64,000 bases of DNA, taken from contig NZ_FNQP01000003.1 in NCBI RefSeq assembly GCF_900107695.1, forward strand, positions 124,001 to 188,000. Reading direction: 5' to 3'. The position numbers and the translations under genes are program-made. Source of the DNA: Thiothrix caldifontis. GTDB lineage: Bacteria > Pseudomonadota > Gammaproteobacteria > Thiotrichales > Thiotrichaceae. This document shows positions 28,380 through 37,102 of the stretch, piece after piece. How positions within the stretch are numbered: position 1 is the first letter of the stretch; every line of letters starts with the position of its first letter. Under the pieces are notes generated by a model, which was given only the letters and a program-made list of their open reading frames with translations, did no database searches and had not been told where the DNA came from.

Positions 28380-29147
28380 TTACATACGAATTGCCATGGG
28401 ACTAATTCCCATGCCAGATAAGGTTTGTTGCCATTTTTGTAGCATTTCCGGGGAAGAGGCTGGCCCCACGCGTACCCGAAACCAAGTTGTACCCTGGATG
28501 TTGGCTGTTTCAACCCGGCTATTGAGTCCTTTTTTCTTTAAGCGATTTTGCATATCAGCCGCTTGATCCGGCGTTTTATAGGAACCGATCTGAAGAGCAT
28601 TAGCCCCGGTGATTGCAGCAGCGGGGGGGGCTTTCTTGGTTTCTGGTTTAGGTGTATCGGCTTTAGGGGTATTGACCGCAACGGTTTTTTTGTCTGCTTG
28701 CTTTGGTGGAGGTTCCACAGCCGCTTGTTTTTTAGTATCACGGGGTTCTTTAGTGGCAGTCGTCTGTTGCTCAACTTGTACTGCGAGTGGCACGTCTATT
28801 TCCAATTGGGGCAGTACGGCGTGATAACTGAAACCGGGTGTTTCATCGGAGGGTTGATCTTGTGAACTAAGGTTCTGTGGTGTGGATGTGCCGCCATTGT
28901 CGCCTGTTGCCGTAACGTCAGTTGTACTGAGAGTGGATGTTGCCGGGTTAGTTGTCTCACTGAGGTTGGCCGTATTGATGCCGGGGGGAGTGGTAGCGGT
29001 TGCATCCGGGGCATTGCCTTTGTTGGCAAGTGCGTACATGCCAGCCCCGATCAGTAGGCCAATAGCAACGCCACCCACCATCCAACCCAGACCGTATTGC
29101 CCAAAGGCACTGCCCGCTGCGGCCTGTTTTTTGAAATCTTTGGTCAT
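28380..29147 (-). CDS. SPOR-domain, FtsN-like cell-division protein
   Basis: A 255-residue single-pass membrane protein. A short cytoplasmic N terminus (KDFKKQAA) leads to one transmembrane helix (about 22-41), a long Thr/Pro/Lys-rich periplasmic linker, and a C-terminal SPOR domain (about 178-255: ALQIGSYKTPDQAADMQNRL, WFRVRVGP) that binds denuded septal glycan. It lies directly downstream of priA, the usual neighbourhood of ftsN in gammaproteobacteria. The essential FtsN motif is not recognisable by eye, so FtsN identity is likely but not proven. Confidence 0.82.
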   Translation of the reverse strand: MTKDFKKQAAAGSAFGQYGLGWMVGGVAIGLLIGAGMYALANKGNAPDATATTPPGINTANLSETTNPATSTLSTTDVTATGDNGGTSTPQNLSSQDQPSDETPGFSYHAVLPQLEIDVPLAVQVEQQTTATKEPRDTKKQAAVEPPPKQADKKTVAVNTPKADTPKPETKKAPPAAAITGANALQIGSYKTPDQAADMQNRLKKKGLNSRVETANIQGTTWFRVRVGPASSPEMLQKWQQTLSGMGISPMAIRM

Positions 29148-29235
29148 GGTGTGATGTCTCGATTGTAGAGTGTTCTATGATTATAGCGAAAACTTCAGGA
29201 ATGAATCACTTATGGCTCATATTTTCAAGTGAAAT

Positions 29236-31293
29236 CTAGCTAAATTCAATGGGGTCAATATCAATCGACCAGCGTACTCCTGAACGTCCCGGTAAGGTTG
29301 TTGCTTGTTGTAGCAGTTGGTGCAATGCCGCATGGAGCGCTGCACGTTGCTGGCTGCTCAATAGCAATTGGGCACGGTAGCGGTTGGCTCGCTTTTCCAA
29401 GGGGGCTGGAATCGGCCCTAAACGTTGAATCGTAGCGCTATCAATGGTCAGCAGCCGTTGGCTGATGTGTTCCAGAAATTGCAAGGCTTTCTCCATACTA
29501 GCAGTGCTGCTGGCACGGATCAGGGCTTGGTAGCCAAACGGTGGGAAATGCCAGCGTTTACGGTCTTCCAGTAATTGACGCGCAAAGGGGGTGTAACCTT
29601 GCCCGACCAGTTGGTGCAACAAAGGGTGCTCCGGCTGACTGGTTTGCAGGATGACTCTGCCGGGTTTATCGGCTCGCCCGGCACGCCCCGCCACTTGCAC
29701 GAGTAATTGACCTAGGCGTTCGAGAGCACGGTAATCGGTACTGAGCAGCGATTGGTCGATGTCAAGGATGACGACTAAGGTCAGGTTGGGGAAGTCGTGG
29801 CCTTTTGCCAGCATTTGTGTGCCGACCAGAATCAATGGGTCATTGCCGCGCACGGTGCTGAGTTTGTCTTCGAGTTGGCCTTTGCGGCTGGTGCTATCGC
29901 GGTCGATGCGCACGACTAAGGCGGCGGGGAAGGTGGTTTGTAGGGTAAGTTCCAAGCGCTCGGTACCTTGCCCTTGGGTTGTGAGTTTAGGATTTTTGCA
30001 TACTGGGCATTGCAAGGGAGTGGCTTGTTCAGCACCACAATGGTGGCAGACTAAGCGGTTGCGGCGGGCGTGCCAAGTCAAGTTGGCGCTGCAATGTTGA
30101 CAACTGGCGTGCCAGCCACAAGCGGGGCAAAAGAGTGTCGGGGCAAAACCCCGCCGGTTGAGAAATACCATCGCTTGTTCGCCCCGTGCCAAGGTTTGGC
30201 GGATAGCTTGTAGGCTGTGGGGAGTCAGACCTGCTTGTAATTCAAACGGGCGGGTATCCTGAATGTGCAGATCAGGTTTACGGGTTGTGCCGGGGCGTTG
30301 GTTGAGACGCACGTAATGAAAGCGTGAGGTTTGAGCATTATAAAGCGCTTCTAGCGATGGGGTGGCGGTTCCCATGACGATGGGAATGTCGAGCATCTGC
30401 GCCCGTTTAATCGCTAGGTCACGGGCGTGGTAGCGAAAACCTTCTTGTTGTTTGAGAGATGCATCATGTTCTTCGTCGATCACGATCATGGCGAGGTGAG
30501 GGGCGGGGGTGAAAATAGCCGAACGTGTGCCGATGATAAGGCGGGCAGCGCCGCTGCGGGCTTGCAGCCACGCTTTAAGGCGCTCACCATCACTTAAACC
30601 GGAATGCAGGCAGGCCATCGGGGTATCGCCAAAAAAACGGGCAAAGCGTAGCAGCAATTGTGGGGTTAAGCCGATTTCGGGAACAATCACCAGCACTTGT
30701 TTACCGGCGGTAAACAGTGGCTCAATCAAGCGTAGGTAGATTTCGGTTTTGCCACTGCCCGTGATGCCGTGTAACAGGATGGGGCGGCGTGGGGTCTGCT
30801 GATTCCATTGCTGGATACTGTGCAAACATTGCTGTTGTTCATCTGTGAGTAGAAGTGTGTTTGGTAAGCGCTCATTGCCATCGGGGTTGGGTTCCGCCGC
30901 GAGGCAAGTTGGGGGAGCTGCTAACCATTTTTGCAAGCGACTGGATAAGGGTTTTGGTTTGCGTAAGGCTCCGGGTAACGCGGAAAAGATTACCTCACCT
31001 ACTGGGTGGTGGTAGTAACGTGCTGCCCATTGCAACAGTTCCAGCAAATGTGGGTCAGCCAACGGTGTAGCGTCGAGGATGGTTTCCACGGCTTTGAGCA
31101 TGAAACTGTTATCAGCGGCATCTGTTGCGACAGTGGCAGTACTCATAACTAACCCGACCGCGTACTGCTTGCCGAAGGGAACGAGAACACGGGTTCCGGG
31201 CGCAGGTTGTTGCTCTGTGCTTAGGGTGTAACTCAGCAAGGTACGTAGTGGGCGTGGCACTGCAACTTGGGTAATGTGGCGCTCTTGATTCAT
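29236..31293 (-). CDS. priA: Primosomal helicase PriA
   Basis: A 685-residue replication-restart helicase (3' to 5' DNA translocase). The N-terminal DNA-binding domain is followed by helicase motifs: Walker A GITGSGKTE, DEEH, TATPS, and motifs V/VI with GTQMLAKGHDFPNLTLV and QVAGRAGRADKPG. A zinc-binding insert contributes eight Cys (CPACGWHASC, CHHCG, CPVC). It is slightly shorter than E. coli PriA (732). The start ATG 31293 has a weak ribosome binding site. It is followed by the FtsN-like gene. Confidence 0.95.
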   Translation of the reverse strand: MNQERHITQVAVPRPLRTLLSYTLSTEQQPAPGTRVLVPFGKQYAVGLVMSTATVATDAADNSFMLKAVETILDATPLADPHLLELLQWAARYYHHPVGEVIFSALPGALRKPKPLSSRLQKWLAAPPTCLAAEPNPDGNERLPNTLLLTDEQQQCLHSIQQWNQQTPRRPILLHGITGSGKTEIYLRLIEPLFTAGKQVLVIVPEIGLTPQLLLRFARFFGDTPMACLHSGLSDGERLKAWLQARSGAARLIIGTRSAIFTPAPHLAMIVIDEEHDASLKQQEGFRYHARDLAIKRAQMLDIPIVMGTATPSLEALYNAQTSRFHYVRLNQRPGTTRKPDLHIQDTRPFELQAGLTPHSLQAIRQTLARGEQAMVFLNRRGFAPTLFCPACGWHASCQHCSANLTWHARRNRLVCHHCGAEQATPLQCPVCKNPKLTTQGQGTERLELTLQTTFPAALVVRIDRDSTSRKGQLEDKLSTVRGNDPLILVGTQMLAKGHDFPNLTLVVILDIDQSLLSTDYRALERLGQLLVQVAGRAGRADKPGRVILQTSQPEHPLLHQLVGQGYTPFARQLLEDRKRWHFPPFGYQALIRASSTASMEKALQFLEHISQRLLTIDSATIQRLGPIPAPLEKRANRYRAQLLLSSQQRAALHAALHQLLQQATTLPGRSGVRWSIDIDPIEFS

Positions 31294-31639
31294 GTCGGCA
31301 AGTTTAGCGGAATTGTGGCGTAATAGCGTATGGAACTTACGGAAACCTTAACAACTCCTTGCTACATAAGCGGAAATTCATGTTATGCACAGAACCTGTG
31401 GATAACTCTGTGGAAGAACTGCGGACAGTTACCGCTAAGCCTTGTCTGATAAGCACTTATACACTTTGATTAAAAAACAATCAATTCATTTTGTATTTTA
31501 ATAATCAGTGACTTAAGTTATTTTTCTGTATCATGGTTGACAAATCTAAATGAAATATGAACATAAGGTTATGATGTGGACAACTCATAAAAAAGCCCGG
31601 ATAAACCGGGCTTTTTTTATGATTGTCAAGACTTGATGT
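31294..31639. other. 346-bp intergenic gap between priA and pntB with DnaA-like boxes and AT-rich tract
   Basis: TTATGCACA (31383-31391, plus) and TGTGGATAA (31397-31405, a perfect TTATCCACA on minus) form an inverted pair six bases apart. One-mismatch boxes follow at 31457-31465 (TTATACACT) and 31575-31583 (TGTGGACAA). The 100 bases 31461-31560 contain 22 G+C by my count. No open frame of note is present, and the pntB terminator occupies the left end relative to pntB. It resembles a small origin-like or DnaA-regulated region. Confidence 0.5.
31589..31618 (-). terminator. Intrinsic terminator of the pnt operon
   Basis: AAAAAAGCCCGG / CCGGGCTTTTTT around an ATAAA loop, 22 bases beyond the pntB stop. 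A and T tracts on both sides allow it to work in either direction. Confidence 0.88.
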
Positions 31640-33016
31640 TCAGAGTTCCTTCATGTTGCTGATCAATTCATTAGCAACAGCCTGCCCGTCGCCATACAGC
31701 ATCCGGCAGTTATCAGCGAAGAACAGATGATTTTCGATCCCGGAAAAACCTGCTCCCTGACCACGTTTGACGACGATTACGTTTTTGGCGTAATCCGCAT
31801 TCAGAATCGGCATCCCGTAAATCGGGCTGTTGGGGTCAGTCCGTGCAATTGGGTTCACCACGTCATTCGCCCCAATGACCAACGCCACATCGGCGGTGCG
31901 GAATTCTTCGTTGATTTCATCAAGGTCGTAAATGATGTCATACGGCACGCCTGCTTCTGCCAGCAATACGTTCATGTGTCCCGGCATCCGCCCCGCGACG
32001 GGGTGAATCGCAAATTTCACAGTCACACCGCGCTCTTGCAATTGCTTGGTCATTTCCCAGATTTTGTGTTGGGCTTGCGCCACTGCCATGCCGTAACCGG
32101 GGATGATAATGACCTTTTCTGCAAACGCCATCATAATGGCTGCGTCAGGTGCTTCAATGGCTTTCATTGAACCGCTGACTTCTTGTGCTTCACCCGTGGT
32201 TTCGCCGAAATTGCTAAACAGCACGTTGGTAATCGGGCGGTTCATCGCTTTTGCCATCAACTGTGTTAACAATGTACCCGCAGAACCCACCACAATCCCC
32301 GCAATCATCATTGCAGGGTTATCCAGTACGTAACCTTCAAAACCGACCGCAAGACCTGTGAAAGCGTTGTAGAGGGAAATAACGACGGGCATATCCGCGC
32401 CGCCAATCGGCAGCGTCATCATCACGCCAAACGCCAACGCTAGGGCAAAGAACAGGAACAGCGTAAACATACCGTAATCCGTACCGCTGGTCGCAATGCC
32501 TAAGCCCATCCATGCCACCACGATAAACAGCCCTGCATTGATACGCTGCTGATTTTTGAAACGGAACGCCCCGCGCAATTGCTTAATGCCTTGCAACTTA
32601 CCAAAGGCAATCAGTGAACCGGAGAAGGCCACTGAACCAATCAATGCACCGAACACCGCCAGCAATTGTACGGTCGAATCCATCTCATGCTGCTTGATTA
32701 ATTCCACCGCCGCAATCGCAGCCGCTGCACCACCGCCCATGCCGTTGTAGAGTGCAATCATTTGCGGCATATCGGTCATGGCGACTTCTTTGCCGGTTTT
32801 CCAGGCAATACCGCCGCCGACGGCAATCCCGATAATGATCAGCAGATAGTTAGTGTTGACGTGCGGGTGCGCGAAGGTAATCAGCGTTGCCAACACCATG
32901 CCGATACCAGCCCACACAATGCCGCGCCGTGCGGTGACGGGCGATGCCATTTGCTTAAGGCCAAGAATGAACAGCACAGCGGCTGCCAAGTAAAAGATTT
33001 CAACAAAAAGGTTCAT
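31640..33016 (-). CDS. pntB: NAD(P) transhydrogenase, beta subunit
   Basis: A 458-residue integral membrane subunit of proton-translocating transhydrogenase. It transfers hydride from NADH to NADP+ driven by proton entry. About nine hydrophobic helices (1-270) precede the NADP(H)-binding dIII domain (about 285-458) with VIIIPGYGMAVAQAQ, VKFAIHPVAGRMPGHMNVL and IGANDVVNP. GGGGA precedes ATG. It is the last gene of pntA1-pntA2-pntB and is followed by a terminator. Confidence 0.95.
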   Translation of the reverse strand: MNLFVEIFYLAAAVLFILGLKQMASPVTARRGIVWAGIGMVLATLITFAHPHVNTNYLLIIIGIAVGGGIAWKTGKEVAMTDMPQMIALYNGMGGGAAAAIAAVELIKQHEMDSTVQLLAVFGALIGSVAFSGSLIAFGKLQGIKQLRGAFRFKNQQRINAGLFIVVAWMGLGIATSGTDYGMFTLFLFFALALAFGVMMTLPIGGADMPVVISLYNAFTGLAVGFEGYVLDNPAMMIAGIVVGSAGTLLTQLMAKAMNRPITNVLFSNFGETTGEAQEVSGSMKAIEAPDAAIMMAFAEKVIIIPGYGMAVAQAQHKIWEMTKQLQERGVTVKFAIHPVAGRMPGHMNVLLAEAGVPYDIIYDLDEINEEFRTADVALVIGANDVVNPIARTDPNSPIYGMPILNADYAKNVIVVKRGQGAGFSGIENHLFFADNCRMLYGDGQAVANELISNMKEL

Positions 33017-33018
33017 GT

Positions 33019-33306
33019 TTATTTATCCCCTTTGCTGCTTTTGAACATTTCCAGCATCCGCTCGGTCACGACGTAACCGCCGACCGCATTGCCTGCGGCT
33101 AATACTACGGCAATGAAGCCGACCAGTTGCTCGGTGAACCCTTCGGCCTGACCCAATACGACCATTGCCCCGACCAAGACGATGCCGTGGACGAAGTTAG
33201 AACCCGACATCAGCGGGGTGTGCAGAATAACCGGCACTTTGGAAATCACTTCATAGCCGACAAACCCGGCAAGAATGAAGATGTAGATGGCGATAAAACC
33301 TTCCAT
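33019..33306 (-). CDS. pntA2: NAD(P) transhydrogenase, alpha-2 (membrane) subunit
   Basis: A 95-residue protein with about three membrane helices, corresponding to the C-terminal membrane domain of the E. coli PntA. FVGYEVISKVPVILHTPLMSGSNFVHGI is the typical dII segment. It is separate from the soluble alpha-1 subunit, giving the three-gene form of the enzyme. GGAG lies before ATG 33306, and the gene sits 2 bases from each neighbour. Confidence 0.93.
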   Translation of the reverse strand: MEGFIAIYIFILAGFVGYEVISKVPVILHTPLMSGSNFVHGIVLVGAMVVLGQAEGFTEQLVGFIAVVLAAGNAVGGYVVTERMLEMFKSSKGDK

Positions 33307-33308
33307 TG

Positions 33309-34436
33309 TTATGCTCCTTCAACCAGTTGGCGAATAGCTTCGTTCATGATTTTGCCTTCGTGTGTGAGTAACGCGCCTGCAATCACTTCATCGTTGAAAT
33401 CGGGCGCATACGCGCCGTCTTTCAACATCGGTGATAAGAAGTTGAGCAGATTTTTAGCGTACATTTCGGAAGCATGTACTGGCACTTGGCTGGGTACGTT
33501 TAGTGGCGCGTGAATGGTTACGCCTTTATGTACGATGGTTTTGCCAGGTTGTGTCAGGGTGCAGTTACCGCCGCCTTCTGCTGCTAAGTCGATAATGACC
33601 GCACCAGACTTCATGCCTTCCACTGTGGCTTCAGGGATGATCTTCGGGGAGGGACGACCAGGAACTGCAGCTGTGGTAATCAGCACATCCGCTGTTGCAA
33701 TGTGTTTGGCGAGTTCCTCTTGCTGTTTCTGCTTTTCTTCGGCAGTCAGTTCACGCGCATAGCCACCTTCACCTTCGGCAGTAATACCGAGTTCGATGAA
33801 TTTTGCTCCGAGGGATTGGACTTGCTCTTTGGTGGCAGAACGCACGTCATAAGCTTCCACTACTGCACCTAAACGCCGTGCAGTTGCAATCGCTTGCAGA
33901 CCTGCTACCCCGACACCAATGATAATGACTTTTGAGGGGCGAATTGTGCCAGCCGCTGTTGTCAGCATCGGGAAAAAGCGTGGTGCAAGATCAGCACCCA
34001 TAATAGCTGCTTTGTAACCAGCGACTGCCGCTTGTGATGAAAGCACATCCATAGCTTGTGCCCGCGAAATTCGTGGAATCAGCTCCATCGCAAAGCTAGT
34101 AATATTTTTTGCGTTGAGCGCGGCGATACGCTCTGGATATTTATAGGGTTGTAACGTACCAATTAGCACACTGCCTTCTCGTAATTGAGCAATTTCCGCT
34201 TCAGAAGGAGGCTGAACTTTGAGCACGATGTCAGCTTGTTGATACAAATCATGGGCTGCTGACACAATCGTAGCGCCGCTGAATGCAGTATCAGGAATAT
34301 GTGCTGCATCACCAGCACCAGCTTCCACCAACACTTCAGCACCCAATTTGGTGAGTTTGGCAATGACGCTGGATTCGATGGCAACCCGACGCTCGCCCTC
34401 GGCGGTTTCCTTGGGTACAGCCACTTTGATTGACAT
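33309..34436 (-). CDS. pntA1: NAD(P) transhydrogenase, alpha-1 (NAD-binding) subunit
   Basis: A 375-residue soluble dI domain related to alanine dehydrogenase. It opens with VAVPKETAEGERRVA and has an NAD Rossmann fold at VIIIGVGVAGLQAIATARRLGA, with TTAAVPGRPSPKII downstream. The frame extends 29 codons upstream of the chosen start, but ATG 34436 has GGAG at the right distance and matches the family N terminus. First gene of the pnt operon. Confidence 0.94.
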   Translation of the reverse strand: MSIKVAVPKETAEGERRVAIESSVIAKLTKLGAEVLVEAGAGDAAHIPDTAFSGATIVSAAHDLYQQADIVLKVQPPSEAEIAQLREGSVLIGTLQPYKYPERIAALNAKNITSFAMELIPRISRAQAMDVLSSQAAVAGYKAAIMGADLAPRFFPMLTTAAGTIRPSKVIIIGVGVAGLQAIATARRLGAVVEAYDVRSATKEQVQSLGAKFIELGITAEGEGGYARELTAEEKQKQQEELAKHIATADVLITTAAVPGRPSPKIIPEATVEGMKSGAVIIDLAAEGGGNCTLTQPGKTIVHKGVTIHAPLNVPSQVPVHASEMYAKNLLNFLSPMLKDGAYAPDFNDEVIAGALLTHEGKIMNEAIRQLVEGA

Positions 34437-34575
34437 ATTTTCTGTCTCCAGAGGGGTAATGGTGAAAAGTAGAATGTTATCAAGGTGGAAAAGCGCGATC
34501 CAACCAAGATCAAGGGTCAACATACTAGCGGAATATTAGCCGGGAATGAAGTATTTCCATACGGATAGCGTACAA

Positions 34576-34603
34576 AGAAAAGCCGGGAAACCCCGGCTTT
34601 TCT
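34576..34603 (-). terminator. Intrinsic terminator after the OmpA-like gene
   Basis: AGAAAAGCCGGG / CCCGGCTTTTCT with an AAAC loop. Read on the minus strand it lies 48 bases after the OmpA-like stop. It may also serve plus-strand transcripts. Confidence 0.8.
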
Positions 34604-34650
34604 CTATCAATACCAGCACTTATTACAGGTAACTGGTGTTGAGCGGGTAC

Positions 34651-35241
34651 TTAACGTGTACCACTTGCTTCAACTTCTACACGGCGGTTGGCTGCACGAC
34701 CTGCTTTGGTGCTGTTGTCAGCAACAGGTTGTGATTCGCCCTTGCCGGAAGCTTGGATGGCAGCAGCCGGAACGCCTTTGCCTGCCAGATAGTTGGCAAC
34801 GGCGGCGGCACGCTGTTCAGACAACTTTTGGTTGTAAGCATCGGAACCAACGCTGTCAGTGTGGCCTACTACGCTGATACCGCTGACTTTAGCACCAGCC
34901 AAACCGGACAGGAATTGATCCAAGTTTGCTTGACCGGCTGGTTTCAGGGTTGCCTTATCGAAATCGAAGTTGGCATCAGAAGTCAGTGTCATTTTTTGGA
35001 TAGGGGCTGGAGCCGGAGCAGGTGGTGGTGGAGCTGGTGCAGGGGCTGGAGCCGGAGGAGCTGCTTCACAGCCTTCTGGCATACTGCCGTATTGAGCGGT
35101 AACACATTCGTCAGAACTGTTTTTGACAGGTTTACCGTCGCTATTTTGGACATATTTGCCGTCTTCTGCATATGCAGTTGTCATCATCATTGCTGCCATC
35201 AGAGCAGCTACGCTAATGCTTGCAACTTTCTTCAGAGTCAT
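34651..35241 (-). CDS. OmpA-family outer membrane/peptidoglycan-associated protein
   Basis: A 196-residue exported protein. The signal peptide is cleaved after TTAYA (about residue 24). A short motif region follows (NSDGKPVKNSSDECV, then PEGCEAAP), then a Pro/Ala linker and a C-terminal OmpA peptidoglycan-binding domain (about 85-196) with NFDFDKATLKP, VVGHTDSVGSDAYNQKLSEQRA and NRRVEVE. There is no eight-strand barrel, so it resembles Pal-like or free OmpA-domain proteins but lacks a lipobox. GGAG precedes ATG 35241. Its N-terminal third is closely repeated in the neighbouring gene. Confidence 0.9.
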   Translation of the reverse strand: MTLKKVASISVAALMAAMMMTTAYAEDGKYVQNSDGKPVKNSSDECVTAQYGSMPEGCEAAPPAPAPAPAPPPPAPAPAPIQKMTLTSDANFDFDKATLKPAGQANLDQFLSGLAGAKVSGISVVGHTDSVGSDAYNQKLSEQRAAAVANYLAGKGVPAAAIQASGKGESQPVADNSTKAGRAANRRVEVEASGTR

Positions 35242-35435
35242 GTTGATCTCCTTAAGCCTAGTTTTTGAGTTTAGATTGTTGAACTGCGTACTCCTGCAAT
35301 CATGAAATATTAATTCTGTTAGCAAGAGACGTAAGTTGTGACTATAGTGTCTTAAATATACAACAACGGGTAGGATTATAGGTTACTTTCTGGTTAAGTT
35401 CCTATAGGTAAGGAACATTTTCTTTGTAGACAGTT

Positions 35436-35470
35436 AAAGAAAAGCCTCCTTACCGTGAGGTAAGGAGGCT
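35436..35470 (-). terminator. Intrinsic terminator of the small secreted protein gene
   Basis: A 12-bp perfect stem AGCCTCCTTACC / GGTAAGGAGGCT with a GTGA loop. On the minus strand it is followed by TTTTCTTT, about 45 bases after the stop at 35515. Confidence 0.88.
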
Positions 35471-35514
35471 ACAGAAAACCTTAGCTGAACCAAGCAGGCT
35501 GGTTCACTGGAGGC

Positions 35515-35850
35515 TTACTTTTGGTAACGCTTCATGCTGGAACGTGCGGCTGGATCCATTTGGACTGGACCTTTGTAGTTGCCTTTGGCTTTTACTTTTG
35601 GCACAACCGGTGCTCGTGGTGCTGCACGTGGCGTAGGTGCTGGTGCAACAGGTGCTGCAACAGGTGCGGCTGGCGCTGCTTCACAGCCTTCTGGCTCGAA
35701 GCCGTAAACGGCTTGGACGCATTCGCCAAAGCTATTTTTAACAACAATGCCGTCGCTGTTTTTGACAACTTTCATATCGGCAGCATTAGCGCCAGCAGTG
35801 GTCAGCATTAGAGCAGCAAAGCTAATGCCTGCAATGTGTTTAAGGGTCAT
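35515..35850 (-). CDS. Small secreted paralogue of the OmpA-like protein, without the OmpA domain
   Basis: A 111-residue exported protein. Its signal peptide MTLKHIAGISFAALML and the mature segment (KNSDGIVVKNSFGECV, YGFEPEGCEAAP) closely match the N-terminal third of the OmpA-like protein encoded next to it. After an Ala/Pro linker it ends in a basic tail (KVKAKGNYKGPVQ, SSMKRYQK) in place of the peptidoglycan-binding domain. The two conserved Cys could form a disulfide. Start ATG 35850 has GGAG; the long upstream extension of the frame is rejected. Function is unknown. The pair looks like a partial tandem duplication. Confidence 0.82.
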   Translation of the reverse strand: MTLKHIAGISFAALMLTTAGANAADMKVVKNSDGIVVKNSFGECVQAVYGFEPEGCEAAPAAPVAAPVAPAPTPRAAPRAPVVPKVKAKGNYKGPVQMDPAARSSMKRYQK

Positions 35851-35976
35851 GGTGATCTCCTTCAAGTCTAGGTTTTGAGTCGTAAAGTTGGATTTTGCTT
35901 TATGTTTGAGCGTAGCATTTATACCACAATTGTGTATATTGCACGACAAACACACGATACGCCACAGGTAAATGCT

Positions 35977-36801
35977 ATGCAAGGCAAAAACGGATTAAGT
36001 CATAAACCTATTGATGAATTGCTTAATATTATGAGGCGCTTGCGTGATCCGCAGCAGGGTTGCCCATGGGATATTAAGCAAACATGGCAAACGATCTTGC
36101 CATACACCTTGGAAGAGGTGTACGAAGTCGCTGATGCGGTAGATAAACAAGACCCTGATGCTCTGTGTGATGAGCTAGGTGATTTATTGTTTCAAGTTGT
36201 GTTTATGGCGCAAATTGCTAGTGAGCAAAGTTTGTTCGATTTTCACGATGTAGCAGCAGGTATTTCCCGCAAAATGATTCGGCGGCATCCTCATGTATTC
36301 GGTGACACGGTATATGCCGATGAACACGCGCAAAAACAGGCATGGGATGCGATCAAACAAGCAGAACGCGGGATACAATCGACCGAAACAGGCTTCTTTG
36401 CAGGTATTCCCACTGCTATGCCTGCGTTACGGCGCAGTCAAAAACTTCAGCGACGGGCGGCCAGCGTGGGGTTTGATTGGGATCACTGGCAGCAAGTGAT
36501 ACCTAAAATCTACGAGGAGCTGGATGAGGTGATTGATGCAGTTGCCAAACAAGAGCCGTTTGTTCGGATTGAGGAAGAGGTTGGCGATGTGTTGATGGGG
36601 GCTACTAATTTGGCTCGTTTACTCGGCGTGAATGCAGAAAATGCGTTACGTCTATCGAACCGTAAGTTTGAGCGGCGGTTTGAGCGAGTAGAAGCCTTGT
36701 TGGCAGCAGCCGGTATTGCTTTGGATACTGCAAGTTTAGAGCAGATGGAAAAGGCTTGGAATATAGCTAAGCAAGAAGAGAAAACGACAAACGGTATATA
36801 A
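35977..36801 (+). CDS. mazG: Nucleoside triphosphate pyrophosphohydrolase
   Basis: A 274-residue all-alpha NTP pyrophosphohydrolase that hydrolyses (d)NTPs to NMP and PPi. Two MazG repeats are present: the first with LRDPQQGCPWDIKQTW, EEVYEVADA and DELGDLLFQVVF, the second with EELDEVIDAV and EEEVGDVLMGATNLARL. The EExxE and ExxD metal-binding residues are visible. Length is close to E. coli MazG (263). ATG 35977 is chosen; the frame extends further upstream without homology. It is convergent with the small-RNA locus. Confidence 0.95.
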   Translation: MQGKNGLSHKPIDELLNIMRRLRDPQQGCPWDIKQTWQTILPYTLEEVYEVADAVDKQDPDALCDELGDLLFQVVFMAQIASEQSLFDFHDVAAGISRKMIRRHPHVFGDTVYADEHAQKQAWDAIKQAERGIQSTETGFFAGIPTAMPALRRSQKLQRRAASVGFDWDHWQQVIPKIYEELDEVIDAVAKQEPFVRIEEEVGDVLMGATNLARLLGVNAENALRLSNRKFERRFERVEALLAAAGIALDTASLEQMEKAWNIAKQEEKTTNGI

Positions 36802-36810
36802 CGCTACTCG

Positions 36811-36838
36811 AAAAACAAAACCCCCGACGAACGGGGGG
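36811..36838 (-). terminator. Intrinsic terminator of the mazG-amiC intergenic transcript
   Basis: On the minus strand CCCCCG and CGGGGG pair around a 5-base loop and are followed by TTTTGTTTTT. On the plus strand no T run follows, so it belongs to a minus-strand transcript although no protein gene precedes it for 450 bases. Confidence 0.85.
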
Positions 36839-37092
36839 AGTCAACACGGGCAAATATTATTATTATTGTCTTGTTATTATTGTTGCTCTCAAACACCAAG
36901 TTCCTGATAAAGTCCCCCTGTGGCAACACAGGGGAGAGAAGGAGTTGAGATATGGTCAGGCGTTTTATTGTTATTAATGTTTATGCCTACTCGCTATCTC
37001 TTGGGGCTTGCTGATAAATGCTTTCCTTAACCCTTTCTTGTTATTGTTGTCGTCCCTTACAGACTTTCTAGTCTTCGCCGTCTCAGTCTGTA
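36811..37092 (-). ncRNA. Putative CrcZ-like Hfq/Crc decoy small RNA
   Basis: A predicted transcript of about 280 nt running from a sigma-54 start near 37092 to the terminator at 36811. On the minus strand it carries three A-rich blocks built from AAnAAnAA-type motifs: GACAACAATAACAAG (37037-37051), ATTAATAACAATAAAA (36963-36978) and CAACAATAATAACAAGAC followed by AATAATAATAA (36854-36885). Between them lies a stable hairpin CCCCTGTG / CACAGGGG (36915-36934). There is no coding potential or ribosome binding site. In Pseudomonas, CrcZ and CrcY have this design and sequester Hfq with Crc under CbrB and sigma-54 control. The functional assignment is inference from architecture. Confidence 0.6.
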
Positions 37093-37102
37093 CTGAAGCT
37101 AT

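Noticed and set aside
36851..36886. TTATTATTATTG repeats as a simple microsatellite or CRISPR-like array
   Set aside because: There are no regular spacers. The same A-rich motifs recur at three places on the minus strand inside a transcript with promoter and terminator, which fits protein-binding motifs better.
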